A DNA stretch of 8,217 nucleotides from Flavobacteriaceae bacterium (lineage in GTDB: Bacteria > Bacteroidota > Bacteroidia > Flavobacteriales > Flavobacteriaceae): NCBI GenBank assembly GCA_030694835.1, contig JAUYUF010000213.1:1-8217 (forward strand), in the 5' to 3' direction. A model generated the notes under the pieces. The model was not told where the DNA came from. It saw nothing but the letters and a program-made list of their open reading frames with translations, and searched no databases. This document shows positions 1-6,925 of this stretch, one piece after another (position 1 is the first letter of the stretch; every line of letters starts with the position of its first letter). Made by a program: the position numbers and the translations under genes.

Positions 1-961
1 TTCCATCATCGATTACTTCTTTGGCCCATCCCACATTTGATGTCACTATAGCTTTTTTCATCGCCATAGCTTCCAACCATGATACTGGTAGTGCCTCTGC
101 AAAAGAAGGAAAAATACAAATTGTTGCCTGCTCTACTTCATTTTTAATATCAGCATAGGGCACACTGCCAAGATAGTTTACTTTTTGAAAGGATTCCTTT
201 GTAAATAACGGTTTCATCAATTCCCAAGTAGAAGGACTGCCAGAAACGATATCCCTTACATCTTCACCAATTATTATCAATTCAATATCTTTTCTTTTTT
301 TCACCACCTCATTAAATATAAGTGGCAATTCTAACAAGCCCTTTTTTCGAATGATACTTCCAAAATAAAGGAGTGTATTTTCTTTTACGATACTGGTATC
401 TGATGCCTTAAAAAAATTGGTGTCAATTCCATTGGGAATGATGGTAAATTTCTTATTTAACCCGAACACTTGATTTGTCATAGCTGCTGTAAACTGACTT
501 ACAGACAGTAATGCTGTTGCCTTTTGTAGCGCTCTTTTTTCATGAAACTTATTAATCCATTTAACGGGTCTTTTTTCTAAATGACAAAAATAGGTATCTG
601 AACCGTGTAAGCGAATTACTATAGGACATTTTGGGGGCTGAATAAAAGAAGTTATCCCTGTCCAGTCAGGTGCTTCAATCACATCAATTTTATTATTCTG
701 ATATAAGCTATTAATTTTTCGTTCAATTTTTTTCCGTGTTAACCACCAAGACAAGCCTTTAAATTTAATATTTTTTATCTGATGTATTTCAATACCCTGA
801 TCTTGAAAGACAGCATCAGAAGATTGGCTATATACTAAAACAACAACTTTACAACCTTTATCTAATAAACCCATTGCTAGGTTTTTAATACTCGTTCCAA
901 TACCCCCTGAGTTTCCTGTTTTGGAATGGGGATATTCAGGAGTAAGAAAGGCTATTTTCAT
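1..961 (-). CDS. GT4-like glycosyltransferase, C-terminus cut by window edge
   Basis: This open frame reads 320 codons from an ATG at 961-959 and runs off the left edge without a stop. The protein begins MKIAFLTPEYPHSKTG and has a glycine-rich N-terminal loop (SGGIGTS, about residues 18-24) of the kind that lies near the donor in GT-B enzymes. It also has a PNGID linker segment (176-180), YFGSIIRKKGL (199-209) and IIIGED (229-234). The retaining-GT4 E-x7-E signature is FPSFAEALPVSWLE (284-297), with E289 and E297, followed by AMAMKKAIVTSNVGWAKEVIDDG. These features indicate a cytoplasmic glycosyltransferase using a nucleotide-sugar donor; donor and acceptor cannot be read from the sequence. 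Some 50-70 C-terminal residues are probably missing. The start lies 4 nt after the stop of the methyltransferase, so translational coupling is likely. No Shine-Dalgarno sequence is present. Confidence is high for the family and low for the substrate. Confidence 0.92.
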   Translation of the reverse strand, partial: MKIAFLTPEYPHSKTGNSGGIGTSIKNLAMGLLDKGCKVVVLVYSQSSDAVFQDQGIEIHQIKNIKFKGLSWWLTRKKIERKINSLYQNNKIDVIEAPDWTGITSFIQPPKCPIVIRLHGSDTYFCHLEKRPVKWINKFHEKRALQKATALLSVSQFTAAMTNQVFGLNKKFTIIPNGIDTNFFKASDTSIVKENTLLYFGSIIRKKGLLELPLIFNEVVKKRKDIELIIIGEDVRDIVSGSPSTWELMKPLFTKESFQKVNYLGSVPYADIKNEVEQATICIFPSFAEALPVSWLEAMAMKKAIVTSNVGWAKEVIDDG

Positions 962-965
962 AATT

Positions 966-1949
966 TTATTTTTTTACCCAAATGCAAGAAATATTTCTAC
1001 CATTTAATTCCTTTTTTTTAATCAAATTATTTTCCTTCTGAACGTATTCTACTGTTAAAGTACTTTTTAAAAAACCAAAAAAACAGTAAGATCTATGACT
1101 AATCAATTTATAATTTCTAAAATGTTGTTTCAAAAATTTAAATGATATTCCTATTTCTTCTTTATTCAATTTGCTTTCTACACGAATATCAGTTACACTC
1201 CAAATTTCATCAGCTGACATTCTTCGTTTGATAACTTTTTCTTTTAATAGTTGATTATTTACTAAATCAATATATGTTTTTCTACCTATCAATCTATTAA
1301 TAAAGTGCTTCCAATTTTTAGGGATTATTTGCTTAATCGTTTTCTTTTTAGATAGAGAGTTTAATTCTTTATTATATTGTTCAATTCTATTTATATAGAT
1401 TTTATCTTCAAGATAATCCCCATTTGGATCTTGTAAATGAATTAGAATTCCACCTGGTTTTAGCAAACTATCTACTTGACTTAAGAACTTATCTAATTCA
1501 GGTATATGATGAAGCACAGAACAAATCATAATAATATCAAAACTATCACTTAAAGACGAAATGTCAGAATTGATTATTGAATACTTTTTTTGCCATTTTT
1601 TAGCTTTTTCCTCTGCATATTTTAACATATTTATTGATGTATCTAGTAATGTAATATTTTCGATTTGAAAACCTAATTTAGTATTCAATAACATTTGAGT
1701 ACTTAATCCAGTACCTGCACCAATATCAAGTAAACATAAATTATTGAGAGTTTCTATTTTTGATATAAATAAATCATCAACAAGTAAATTTATTTGTTCT
1801 TGAAGACTTTCCTTCATATCACAATGTAATTTATCATAATGATCTGCTTCATAGTCATGAAAAACAATATTAATTCTTTTCTGAAACTCTTTTGGTGATA
1901 ATTGACTGCCAGTCTTTTTAACTAATGGTAATAATTTGTAATAACTCAT
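966..1949 (-). CDS. Class I SAM-dependent methyltransferase of the glycan locus
   Basis: This 327-residue protein has a Rossmann-type SAM-binding core: motif I LLDIGAGTGLST (73-84), the acidic end of strand 2 at LLDTS (D103), an acidic residue after strand 3 (NSDI, D129), motif IV FDIIMICSVLHHIP (137-150) and a post-motif LLKPGG (162-167). The order matches the Methyltransf_11/25-type fold. The C-terminal 150 residues are Lys-rich and not recognisable; they may hold acceptor specificity. In this setting the likely role is methylation of a sugar or lipid-linked glycan intermediate in the cytoplasm, which is inferred from context. The start is well fixed: an in-frame TGA lies four codons upstream (1961-1959). 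A 127-nt gap separates it from the preceding GT4 gene and holds no convincing promoter or terminator. It is 4 nt from the next gene. It is AT-rich: 1621-1680 contains only 11 G/C of 60, unlike neuB, suggesting a separate origin. Confidence 0.88.
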   Translation of the reverse strand: MSYYKLLPLVKKTGSQLSPKEFQKRINIVFHDYEADHYDKLHCDMKESLQEQINLLVDDLFISKIETLNNLCLLDIGAGTGLSTQMLLNTKLGFQIENITLLDTSINMLKYAEEKAKKWQKKYSIINSDISSLSDSFDIIMICSVLHHIPELDKFLSQVDSLLKPGGILIHLQDPNGDYLEDKIYINRIEQYNKELNSLSKKKTIKQIIPKNWKHFINRLIGRKTYIDLVNNQLLKEKVIKRRMSADEIWSVTDIRVESKLNKEEIGISFKFLKQHFRNYKLISHRSYCFFGFLKSTLTVEYVQKENNLIKKKELNGRNISCIWVKK

Positions 1950-2076
1950 TATCTGATATCAAATTATAAATTTTATTAAACATATTTTTTTTAATTAACT
2001 CAAGAATTTGTTTTTTTCAATACCACCAATTTTCCATTTTTTGGATATGTAAATTCGCTTGTTAAAAAGACAATTT

Positions 2077-3150
2077 TCATATATTCAATAGTTGTAAATG
2101 ATTTGCTACCATAGCTTGAATCGAAAAAATTTGCTCAATTATTACATTCGTATTTTGATCAATACTTTTTGTCCCATGACAAAGTTGCTCAATTAAACTA
2201 CTTAAAGCATCAATATCTTGTGGTTGGATAATAAATCCATTTACCCCATCCTTAATTACTTCTTCGTTACCTCCAACAGCCGTTGTAATCACGGGAACAT
2301 TAGCACTTAAACTTTCTAAAATCGATAAACTAAAACATTCCATATGGGTAGGTTGTACTAAATAATCATATTGGGCATAAATTTCATATAAATTAGGCAC
2401 ACTACCTTTAAAGGTAAAACAAGTTTCTAATTGATGGTGTATTATTTGATCTTTCAGTTCCTGTTTGTATGGACCTTCTCCATACATATCAATTGTTAAT
2501 TTTTCCTTAAACTTATCAGGTAACAATGAAACAGCACTGATTAAATCTTGAATTCCTTTAGAATATCGCAAATGACTTGCAACTAAAAAAGAAGGATTTT
2601 CCAGGTTTCTTTGTACTCTTTTTTGATATAATTGATGTTCTATACCATTATAAACAACTTTAGTTTTCTTGCCAATATGGTTTCCAAAATCCTTAATCAT
2701 CTCTTTACATGTATACGCAGAAACTCCAATAAATAAATCGATATAGCGAGCAAATAACCATCCCTTTATGCGTTTCATCATTCTCTTTTTAAGAGAATAT
2801 CCTTCCAGTGGTCTAGGATTATGATCCACAGCAATTACTTTTGTAACACCCATTTTTTTAACTTCCTTAAAAAATGGAGTACACAATTCTACAAAATGAG
2901 TGATGACTACATCAAACGTTATTTGCTCTTTCTTACAATAGGTTAAAAAGGATTCTTCTATTGTGTTGTTATTTGCTGACATAATAGTTAAATTTTGATA
3001 CGGACCGTGAACTTCCTTATTCGGAAAAAACCATCTTATATCGTAACCTATTTTCTTACATTCGGCATCGAACAACCAAAAGAATCGGTCCATACCACCA
3101 ACACGGTCGGGCATTAATCTATAATTACATACAACTGCTATTTTTTTCAT
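2077..3150 (-). CDS. GT4-family glycosyltransferase
   Basis: A 357-residue GT-B enzyme if read from the ATG at 3150-3148. It starts MKKIAVVCNYRLM, then has a donor-loop glycine motif VGGMDRFF (17-24), VIAVDHNPRP (105-114), KVVYNGIE (164-171), ASHLRYSKGIQDLI (191-204), YGEGP (223-227) and the E-x7-E signature MECFSLSILE (E271, E279), followed by VGGNEEVIKDGVNGFI. This is a textbook retaining GT4 (Glycos_transf_1) layout of normal length. An in-frame ATG three codons upstream (3159) would give 360 residues. I chose 3150 because it forms an ATGA overlap with the stop of the upstream gene and gives the usual MKKIAVV start. It probably adds one sugar during repeat-unit assembly on the cytoplasmic side; sugar and linkage are unknown. 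The fold assignment is firm, the role is inferred from the locus. Confidence 0.92.
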   Translation of the reverse strand: MKKIAVVCNYRLMPDRVGGMDRFFWLFDAECKKIGYDIRWFFPNKEVHGPYQNLTIMSANNNTIEESFLTYCKKEQITFDVVITHFVELCTPFFKEVKKMGVTKVIAVDHNPRPLEGYSLKKRMMKRIKGWLFARYIDLFIGVSAYTCKEMIKDFGNHIGKKTKVVYNGIEHQLYQKRVQRNLENPSFLVASHLRYSKGIQDLISAVSLLPDKFKEKLTIDMYGEGPYKQELKDQIIHHQLETCFTFKGSVPNLYEIYAQYDYLVQPTHMECFSLSILESLSANVPVITTAVGGNEEVIKDGVNGFIIQPQDIDALSSLIEQLCHGTKSIDQNTNVIIEQIFSIQAMVANHLQLLNI

Positions 3151-4544
3151 GCACACCATGTTTTCAAGGTTTCAACTATCCTTTTACTGGTGCCCTCTAT
3201 GGGTTTCCCTATTTGTAAAGCTAAAAATTCTTTTTGTTCTTTTTGTCTAGCCGTTGGATGTTCTAAACAATTATTAATTGCTTTAATTAATTCATCTGCC
3301 GTTTTAACCACTTCTGTCGATTTACTGTTCACCATGCATTGAATATGGGTATAATTTAGAAAACGCTGGTCATTAACCAAACCATTCTTTCCATTTCCAA
3401 AGATTATATTTATAATAGGTTTCTGAAATACCATGGCATCTAAACTCATGGTTGACAACATATTAACAGCTACATCGCAGTATTGCACTATCGATTTTAA
3501 ATCGGACACATCCTGTATGGAGGGAACACGTTGTGACCAGGATTCCTGATGGTCGTTTCTCGATAATTTCCAGTCGGGATAATTCCACTTTATAAAAGGA
3601 AATTCACTTACCAATTGTTCAAAGCGTTTCGGTTCTTCTGCAGGAGAGGTTCTTACCACTAAATTTACTTTTTTTATAAGTTGATGTTGTTGAATAGCAT
3701 TGGCGATACATACAATATAAATGTCATCATTGGGACTGGTTGAAATATCACCACAACTGAATAATAGTATAGGCAAATCCTCTTCTAACTGAAATCGTTT
3801 GAAAAAAGTTTCTTTTTTAACACCATATCTATTTAATATATAGGGCTCAAATTGTGGGGTTCCCACCACTTCTATTTGATGTTCATTAATGAACTGATAA
3901 AACTGTCTCAATTCTCGTTTCATCAAATTACTCCATACTAGGTAGTAATCAAAATTACCCGCCATTCTTCCTTTAGATCCTAAATTATCCCAACTAAAAA
4001 TAAAAGCTGCTGTTTTAATGTTCAATACTTCTGCTGCATAAATTAATGGAGCACTATAAGGCGGACGTTGATGAGTAAAAAATAACAAATCAACATGCTG
4101 ATTTTTTAATAAATCAATATAACCTCTTGTTATTGGGTTTGATTTAAAGCTTAATTGTTGCAGTTTCGTATATCTTTGAATCCACTTTTCTGACTTGAAT
4201 ACTGAAGTCCATCGGTGTAAAAACCGAGTAGCATAACCTCTAGGAGTTTTTAAAGTTGAACGATTAGTTTCGATGTTATCTTGAATACCCAAATTATCTG
4301 TTGCATTTACATACAAATGTGTTAGCTCTTTAGCTTTTCTAAAAAACCATGTAGGAAATTTTTCCTGATATACCCGAAGTTCTACAATCGTACAATTAAT
4401 GTCTAAATCATCATAAACCGATTTTGGTAAACAGGAGAATAGAACCACTTTATCAAAGGAATGTTGAGCCTCTGTGATAAAATTACTGAGGATAAAATTG
4501 CGATATCCTACCCCATCAGTTATAACGATTCCTAGTTTATTCAT
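3147..4544 (-). CDS. Putative GT-B-fold glycosyltransferase with SWDNLGSKGR motif
   Basis: A 465-residue soluble protein with no signal peptide or membrane segment. It opens with MNKLGIVITDGVGYRNF and a central segment FSWDNLGSKGR (183-193), followed by FDYYLVWSNLMKREL (198-212) and VEVVGTPQFEPY-like text (226-235). The second half starts with LPILLFSCGDIS (257-268) and VVRTSPAEEP (296-305), and ends with a donor-site-like stretch DVAVNMLSTMSLDA (357-370) followed by KPIINIIF. Two Rossmann-like halves joined near residue 235-255 suggest GT-B architecture, as in the CDP-glycerol transferase and UDP-glycosyltransferase-like groups. I cannot place it in a numbered CAZy family, and it lacks an obvious E-x7-E motif. 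As the largest unassigned enzyme in a Neu5Ac locus it is a candidate sialyltransferase, purely by context. Its ATG directly follows the TAA of the upstream gene, and its TGA overlaps the next ATG. Confidence 0.8.
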   Translation of the reverse strand: MNKLGIVITDGVGYRNFILSNFITEAQHSFDKVVLFSCLPKSVYDDLDINCTIVELRVYQEKFPTWFFRKAKELTHLYVNATDNLGIQDNIETNRSTLKTPRGYATRFLHRWTSVFKSEKWIQRYTKLQQLSFKSNPITRGYIDLLKNQHVDLLFFTHQRPPYSAPLIYAAEVLNIKTAAFIFSWDNLGSKGRMAGNFDYYLVWSNLMKRELRQFYQFINEHQIEVVGTPQFEPYILNRYGVKKETFFKRFQLEEDLPILLFSCGDISTSPNDDIYIVCIANAIQQHQLIKKVNLVVRTSPAEEPKRFEQLVSEFPFIKWNYPDWKLSRNDHQESWSQRVPSIQDVSDLKSIVQYCDVAVNMLSTMSLDAMVFQKPIINIIFGNGKNGLVNDQRFLNYTHIQCMVNSKSTEVVKTADELIKAINNCLEHPTARQKEQKEFLALQIGKPIEGTSKRIVETLKTWCA

Positions 4545-5360
4545 TTATACGTTTTTGATTATTTCATCATACTTCATTTCAATTTTTCTTTTCCATTTTC
4601 TCATCATATTAGTGATGAAAAAAGATTTATCTCTAAAAAGAATAGGTAAAGCATCTTTAATAATGATATTCTTATTGCCAATTAATTTCATCACCTCATT
4701 TATTCTATCGGTATGCATTTTGTTTTCACCATATGAACGCGCATACCATGAATGGTAAAAAATCAAATCATTATTAAAATATACTGCATTGGTAATGTTA
4801 TCATCAGCTAATGGTTGGTCGGATTCTAAAAATAGAAACTTCTTTCCATTTCTTCTTAACCAAAGATAAAAACAATAATAAGGCTCATATAAGCTATTTA
4901 CGTCATAATTACCTTTAAGATTTTTTAAATCATCTTCAAATTCATTTTCAAAAATAATATTATTCTTTAAAACCTCACTACTTTTCCAAATCAATTTAAT
5001 TTCTTTTAAATTTAAGATTGTAAAGAAAGTATTGATTAAATATGGATTATATATTCTATGACTAATTACACCACCATCTCGAATACCACATACCGTATAA
5101 TTTTCTTTTTTCATTTTTTCTATGACTTCAAAAACAAGTTCAGATTTCTCAAAAAAAACATCTTCATCAGCCAAAATCAACCATTCTATTTCAAATTTTT
5201 TTAGCTTTTTCATCATATAAATAATACTATGAATACTATGCATTCCGTTACTACCATCAATTATATATTGTTGAATCCCTTCCGGAAAAAAAGTTGAACT
5301 TTTGGCATATAAATCAAAATTTATAATAGTAGTTAATATGGCAATTTTTGATTTATCCAA
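4545..5360 (-). CDS. Putative GT-A-like glycosyltransferase, unclassified, TTG start
   Basis: A 271-residue protein that I do not recognise as a named family. It begins MDKSKIAILTTIINF, a plausible first beta strand, and carries WLILADEDVFFE (60-71), where D65-E66-D67 could be the metal-binding DXD motif of a GT-A enzyme. Further conserved-looking blocks are VCGIRDGG (90-97), YEPYYCFYLWLRR (158-170) and LIFYHSWYARSYG (199-211), with H203 and W205 late in the chain where GT-A enzymes often have a metal- or acceptor-contacting His. There is no membrane segment. The only sensible start is TTG at 5360-5358; an in-frame TAA lies six codons upstream (5378-5376), with just one other rare candidate (ATT at 5372) between. 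It lies 34 nt after neuC and directly abuts the next gene. It is very AT-rich (4921-4980 has 10 G/C of 60). Transfer of a sugar onto the growing glycan is inferred. Confidence 0.72.
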   Translation of the reverse strand: MDKSKIAILTTIINFDLYAKSSTFFPEGIQQYIIDGSNGMHSIHSIIYMMKKLKKFEIEWLILADEDVFFEKSELVFEVIEKMKKENYTVCGIRDGGVISHRIYNPYLINTFFTILNLKEIKLIWKSSEVLKNNIIFENEFEDDLKNLKGNYDVNSLYEPYYCFYLWLRRNGKKFLFLESDQPLADDNITNAVYFNNDLIFYHSWYARSYGENKMHTDRINEVMKLIGNKNIIIKDALPILFRDKSFFITNMMRKWKRKIEMKYDEIIKNV

Positions 5361-5394
5361 TTTTAAATAAATATATTATCAATTAAATCTATAT

Positions 5395-6522
5395 TTAAGA
5401 ATTATCCAGAAATTGTTTTTGATGGTTGATATTCCAAGTCTTATTACCTAATATGGTCGATAAAAATAATTTGGCACTTTTGCCTGTGCCAAAAGGTTGA
5501 ACAATTTCCCTATTATTATTTCCAATTAAAACTTCAACGGCCTCAACAATTTGATCAGATAAACATACAATATTCTGAATGACGATATGACTAACTCTAT
5601 TTTTTTGGCGACTTCCTATGTTAATAGTTGACACTCCATAATAAGGAGCTTCACGAATACCAGCACTAGAATTACCAATAATAAAATCAGCATTCTTTAA
5701 TAAGGTCAAGAAATATTCAAAACGCAAGGATGGTAAAATTCTAAAATTGGAATTTCCTTTTAATTTTTCATATTCTTTTAAGATTATTGATGAACCTAAG
5801 TCGTTATTAGGATACACTAACAAATATTTTTTGTCTGTTTTTATTAAACCTTTTACCCATTCCTTTACATATACATTCATCTGTTCAATTTCGGTAGTAA
5901 TAGGATGAAATAATGCAATGGCATAGTTTTCAAAAGGAATCTCATAATAGCTTTTAGCAGTTTCTAAATTAGGCAAAGTATTGGAAAACATTACATCAAC
6001 ATCAGGTGAACCTATAACAGCAATCGAGTCATCGATTTCCCCCATTTGCAATAAACGCATCTTTGCTTCCTCATTGGATACAAAATGTAAATGACTTAAT
6101 TTAGAAACAGCATGACGAATAAGTTCATCAATCGTTCCCGACAATTCGCCACCTTCTACATGCGCCACTAATCGATTGTTTAACGACCCGACAATAGCAC
6201 CCGCCAAGGCTTCTACTCGATCTCCATGTACTACAATTAAATCAGGTTGGTGTTGTTTTATAAAACTTGAAAATCCTTCAATCGTTTTGGCTAAAGTCAA
6301 TTCCATTGTTGTTTCGCACGTCGTATTTTTAAAAGTATGAATATTTTTAAACCCCGATTTTTGGATTTCTAATAAGGTATAACCATAAAGTGGATTTAAG
6401 TGCATACCGGTAACAAACAAATGAACTTCAAAATCACTTCTATTTTGAAGAATTTGAATCAGAGGTTTTAACTTTCCAAAATCCGCTCGTGTACCCGTAA
6501 GAAATACGATTTTTTTATACAT
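5395..6522 (-). CDS. neuC: UDP-N-acetylglucosamine 2-epimerase (hydrolysing), NeuC
   Basis: NeuC converts UDP-GlcNAc to ManNAc plus UDP, the first committed step of bacterial Neu5Ac synthesis, in the cytoplasm. The 375-residue length is typical. Motifs in order: LTGTRADFGKLKPL (8-21), VTGMHLNPLYG (37-47), VVHGDRVEALAGA (97-109), HVEGGELSGTIDELIRHAVS (121-140), GSPDVDVM (171-178), FHPITTE (205-211), YPNNDLGS (237-244), SLRFEYFLTLL (265-275), GNSSAGIREAPYYGV (283-297), and a C-terminal TWNINHQKQFLD. From memory these track closely with the meningococcal sialic-acid epimerase, including the TWN..xQK.F tail. The related LegG-type enzyme acting on UDP-diacetamido-bacillosamine is the main alternative, less likely given the Neu5Ac-type NeuB next door. 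The ATG at 6522 is 26 nt downstream of a TATATTTG box, so neuC probably starts its own transcript. Confidence 0.94.
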   Translation of the reverse strand: MYKKIVFLTGTRADFGKLKPLIQILQNRSDFEVHLFVTGMHLNPLYGYTLLEIQKSGFKNIHTFKNTTCETTMELTLAKTIEGFSSFIKQHQPDLIVVHGDRVEALAGAIVGSLNNRLVAHVEGGELSGTIDELIRHAVSKLSHLHFVSNEEAKMRLLQMGEIDDSIAVIGSPDVDVMFSNTLPNLETAKSYYEIPFENYAIALFHPITTEIEQMNVYVKEWVKGLIKTDKKYLLVYPNNDLGSSIILKEYEKLKGNSNFRILPSLRFEYFLTLLKNADFIIGNSSAGIREAPYYGVSTINIGSRQKNRVSHIVIQNIVCLSDQIVEAVEVLIGNNNREIVQPFGTGKSAKLFLSTILGNKTWNINHQKQFLDNS

Positions 6523-6547
6523 TTTTTTCGGTTCAATAAATAAAACT

Positions 6548-6555
6548 CAAATATA
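6548..6555 (-). promoter_or_regulatory. Candidate Bacteroidota-type -7 box for neuC
   Basis: On the minus strand this reads TATATTTG, an exact match to the TAnnTTTG -7 element of the Bacteroidota primary sigma factor. It lies 25 nt before the neuC ATG, implying a leader of about 20 nt. No clear TTG -33 element is present at the usual distance; the nearest is a CTG at 6573-6571, 15 nt upstream of the box. In such AT-rich DNA chance matches occur, but position and exactness favour a real promoter. It would make neuC and the genes after it independent of neuB transcription. Confidence 0.42.
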
Positions 6556-6570
6556 ACATTTTAAAATTAT

Positions 6571-6596
6571 CAGACTACGTATGTCGTGTCAGTCTG
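6571..6596. repeat. Small inverted repeat next to the GIY-YIG-like remnant
   Basis: CAGACT (6571-6576) pairs with AGTCTG (6591-6596) around a 14-nt loop that has a further ACG/CGT pairing with a small bulge. It overlaps the stop codon of the decayed small ORF and lies just upstream of the neuC -7 box. It is not followed by a T-run on either strand, so I do not call it a terminator. It may be the end of the interspersed repeat that covers the ORF tail. Confidence 0.35.
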
Positions 6597-6610
6597 AGCT
6601 TGTCGAAGAC
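6587..6610. repeat. Interspersed flavobacterial-type repeat TCAGTCTGAGCTTGTCGAAG
   Basis: The 24 nt containing TCAGTCTGAGCTTGTCGAAG match, from memory, a short sequence scattered through many flavobacterial genomes, often at the 3' end of small GIY-YIG ORFs. Read on the minus strand it encodes the low-complexity tail GSSTSSD and the stop codon of the neighbouring remnant. It contains a CTT-GTCG-AAG mini-hairpin (6600-6609). It occurs once in this window, so the claim that it is a repeat rests on recall, not on internal copies. Confidence 0.45.
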
Positions 6611-6801
6611 CCATCACCTAGTTTCTCATATTCTGTATAATTTTTTGAATACTCTGTTAATTTACCCCATTCACAGTTTATTAAAGCTTGTTTTTTTATC
6701 CTACTCCATCCTTTAATTTTCTTTTCCATCATAATAGCTAGTGTAGAATCTGTAAACATTTCAAACCAAACTAATACCACGGGTCATCTTTGATAAGTAT
6801 A
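6589..6801 (-). pseudogene. Decayed C-terminal half of a small GIY-YIG-type endonuclease ORF
   Basis: The open part (GTG at 6780 to TGA at 6589, 63 codons) reads VVLVWFEMF, then AIMMEKKIKGWSRIKKQALI (residues 15-34), then SKNYTEYEKLG and GSSTSSD. This matches the second half of the small UvrC-like GIY-YIG proteins common in Bacteroidota, typically LVWFE...A...EKQIKGWSRKKK.ALI followed by SKNYT. The Glu at residue 19 would be the metal-binding Glu of the fold. The N-terminal half with the GIY...YIG strands and catalytic Tyr/Arg is absent. Codons upstream of the GTG still look homologous (YTYQR, then TGA at 6786-6784, then PVVLVW), so the TGA probably replaces a sense codon. Beyond about 6801 the similarity stops and a 34-nt repeat follows. 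I infer a truncated, non-functional relic between neuB and neuC. A short expressed peptide is possible but unlikely. Confidence 0.62.
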
Positions 6802-6813
6802 AGGCAAAATAAA

Positions 6814-6847
6814 AAACACACCCCTAACCCCTCTCAAGAGGGTAATT
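6814..6847 (-). repeat. Interspersed hairpin repeat, copy 1
   Basis: Minus-strand core CCCTCTTGAGAGGGGTTAGG followed by GGTGTGTTT. It matches the copy at 7996-8029 at 31 of 34 positions in the same orientation. Its 23-nt core (6820-6842) equals the reverse complement of 8195-8217 exactly. The core forms a short stem (CCCTCT/AGAGGG). It sits at the point where similarity of the GIY-YIG-like remnant ends and 79 nt after the neuB stop codon. I recall this sequence as a widespread intergenic repeat of flavobacteria; its function is unknown. Confidence 0.72.
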
Positions 6848-6925
6848 AGAATTGCTTACAACTCACATACGTCATTTTATATTGCTTTTTTTAGAATAAA
6901 AATATACCTCAGCTTGACAAAATTA

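Noticed and set aside
1950..2076. Promoter for the methyltransferase (TATAATTTG at 1968-1960)
   Set aside because: It is one base too long for TAnnTTTG, lies only about 10 nt before the ATG, and the nearest TTG is about 32 nt upstream, too far for a -33 element.
4474..4758. Plus-strand open frame of 94 codons with hydrophobic translation
   Set aside because: It lies opposite the GT-A-like gene and the start of the GT-B-like gene; its hydrophobic stretch is the complement of Lys/Asn/Glu-rich AT-rich coding DNA.
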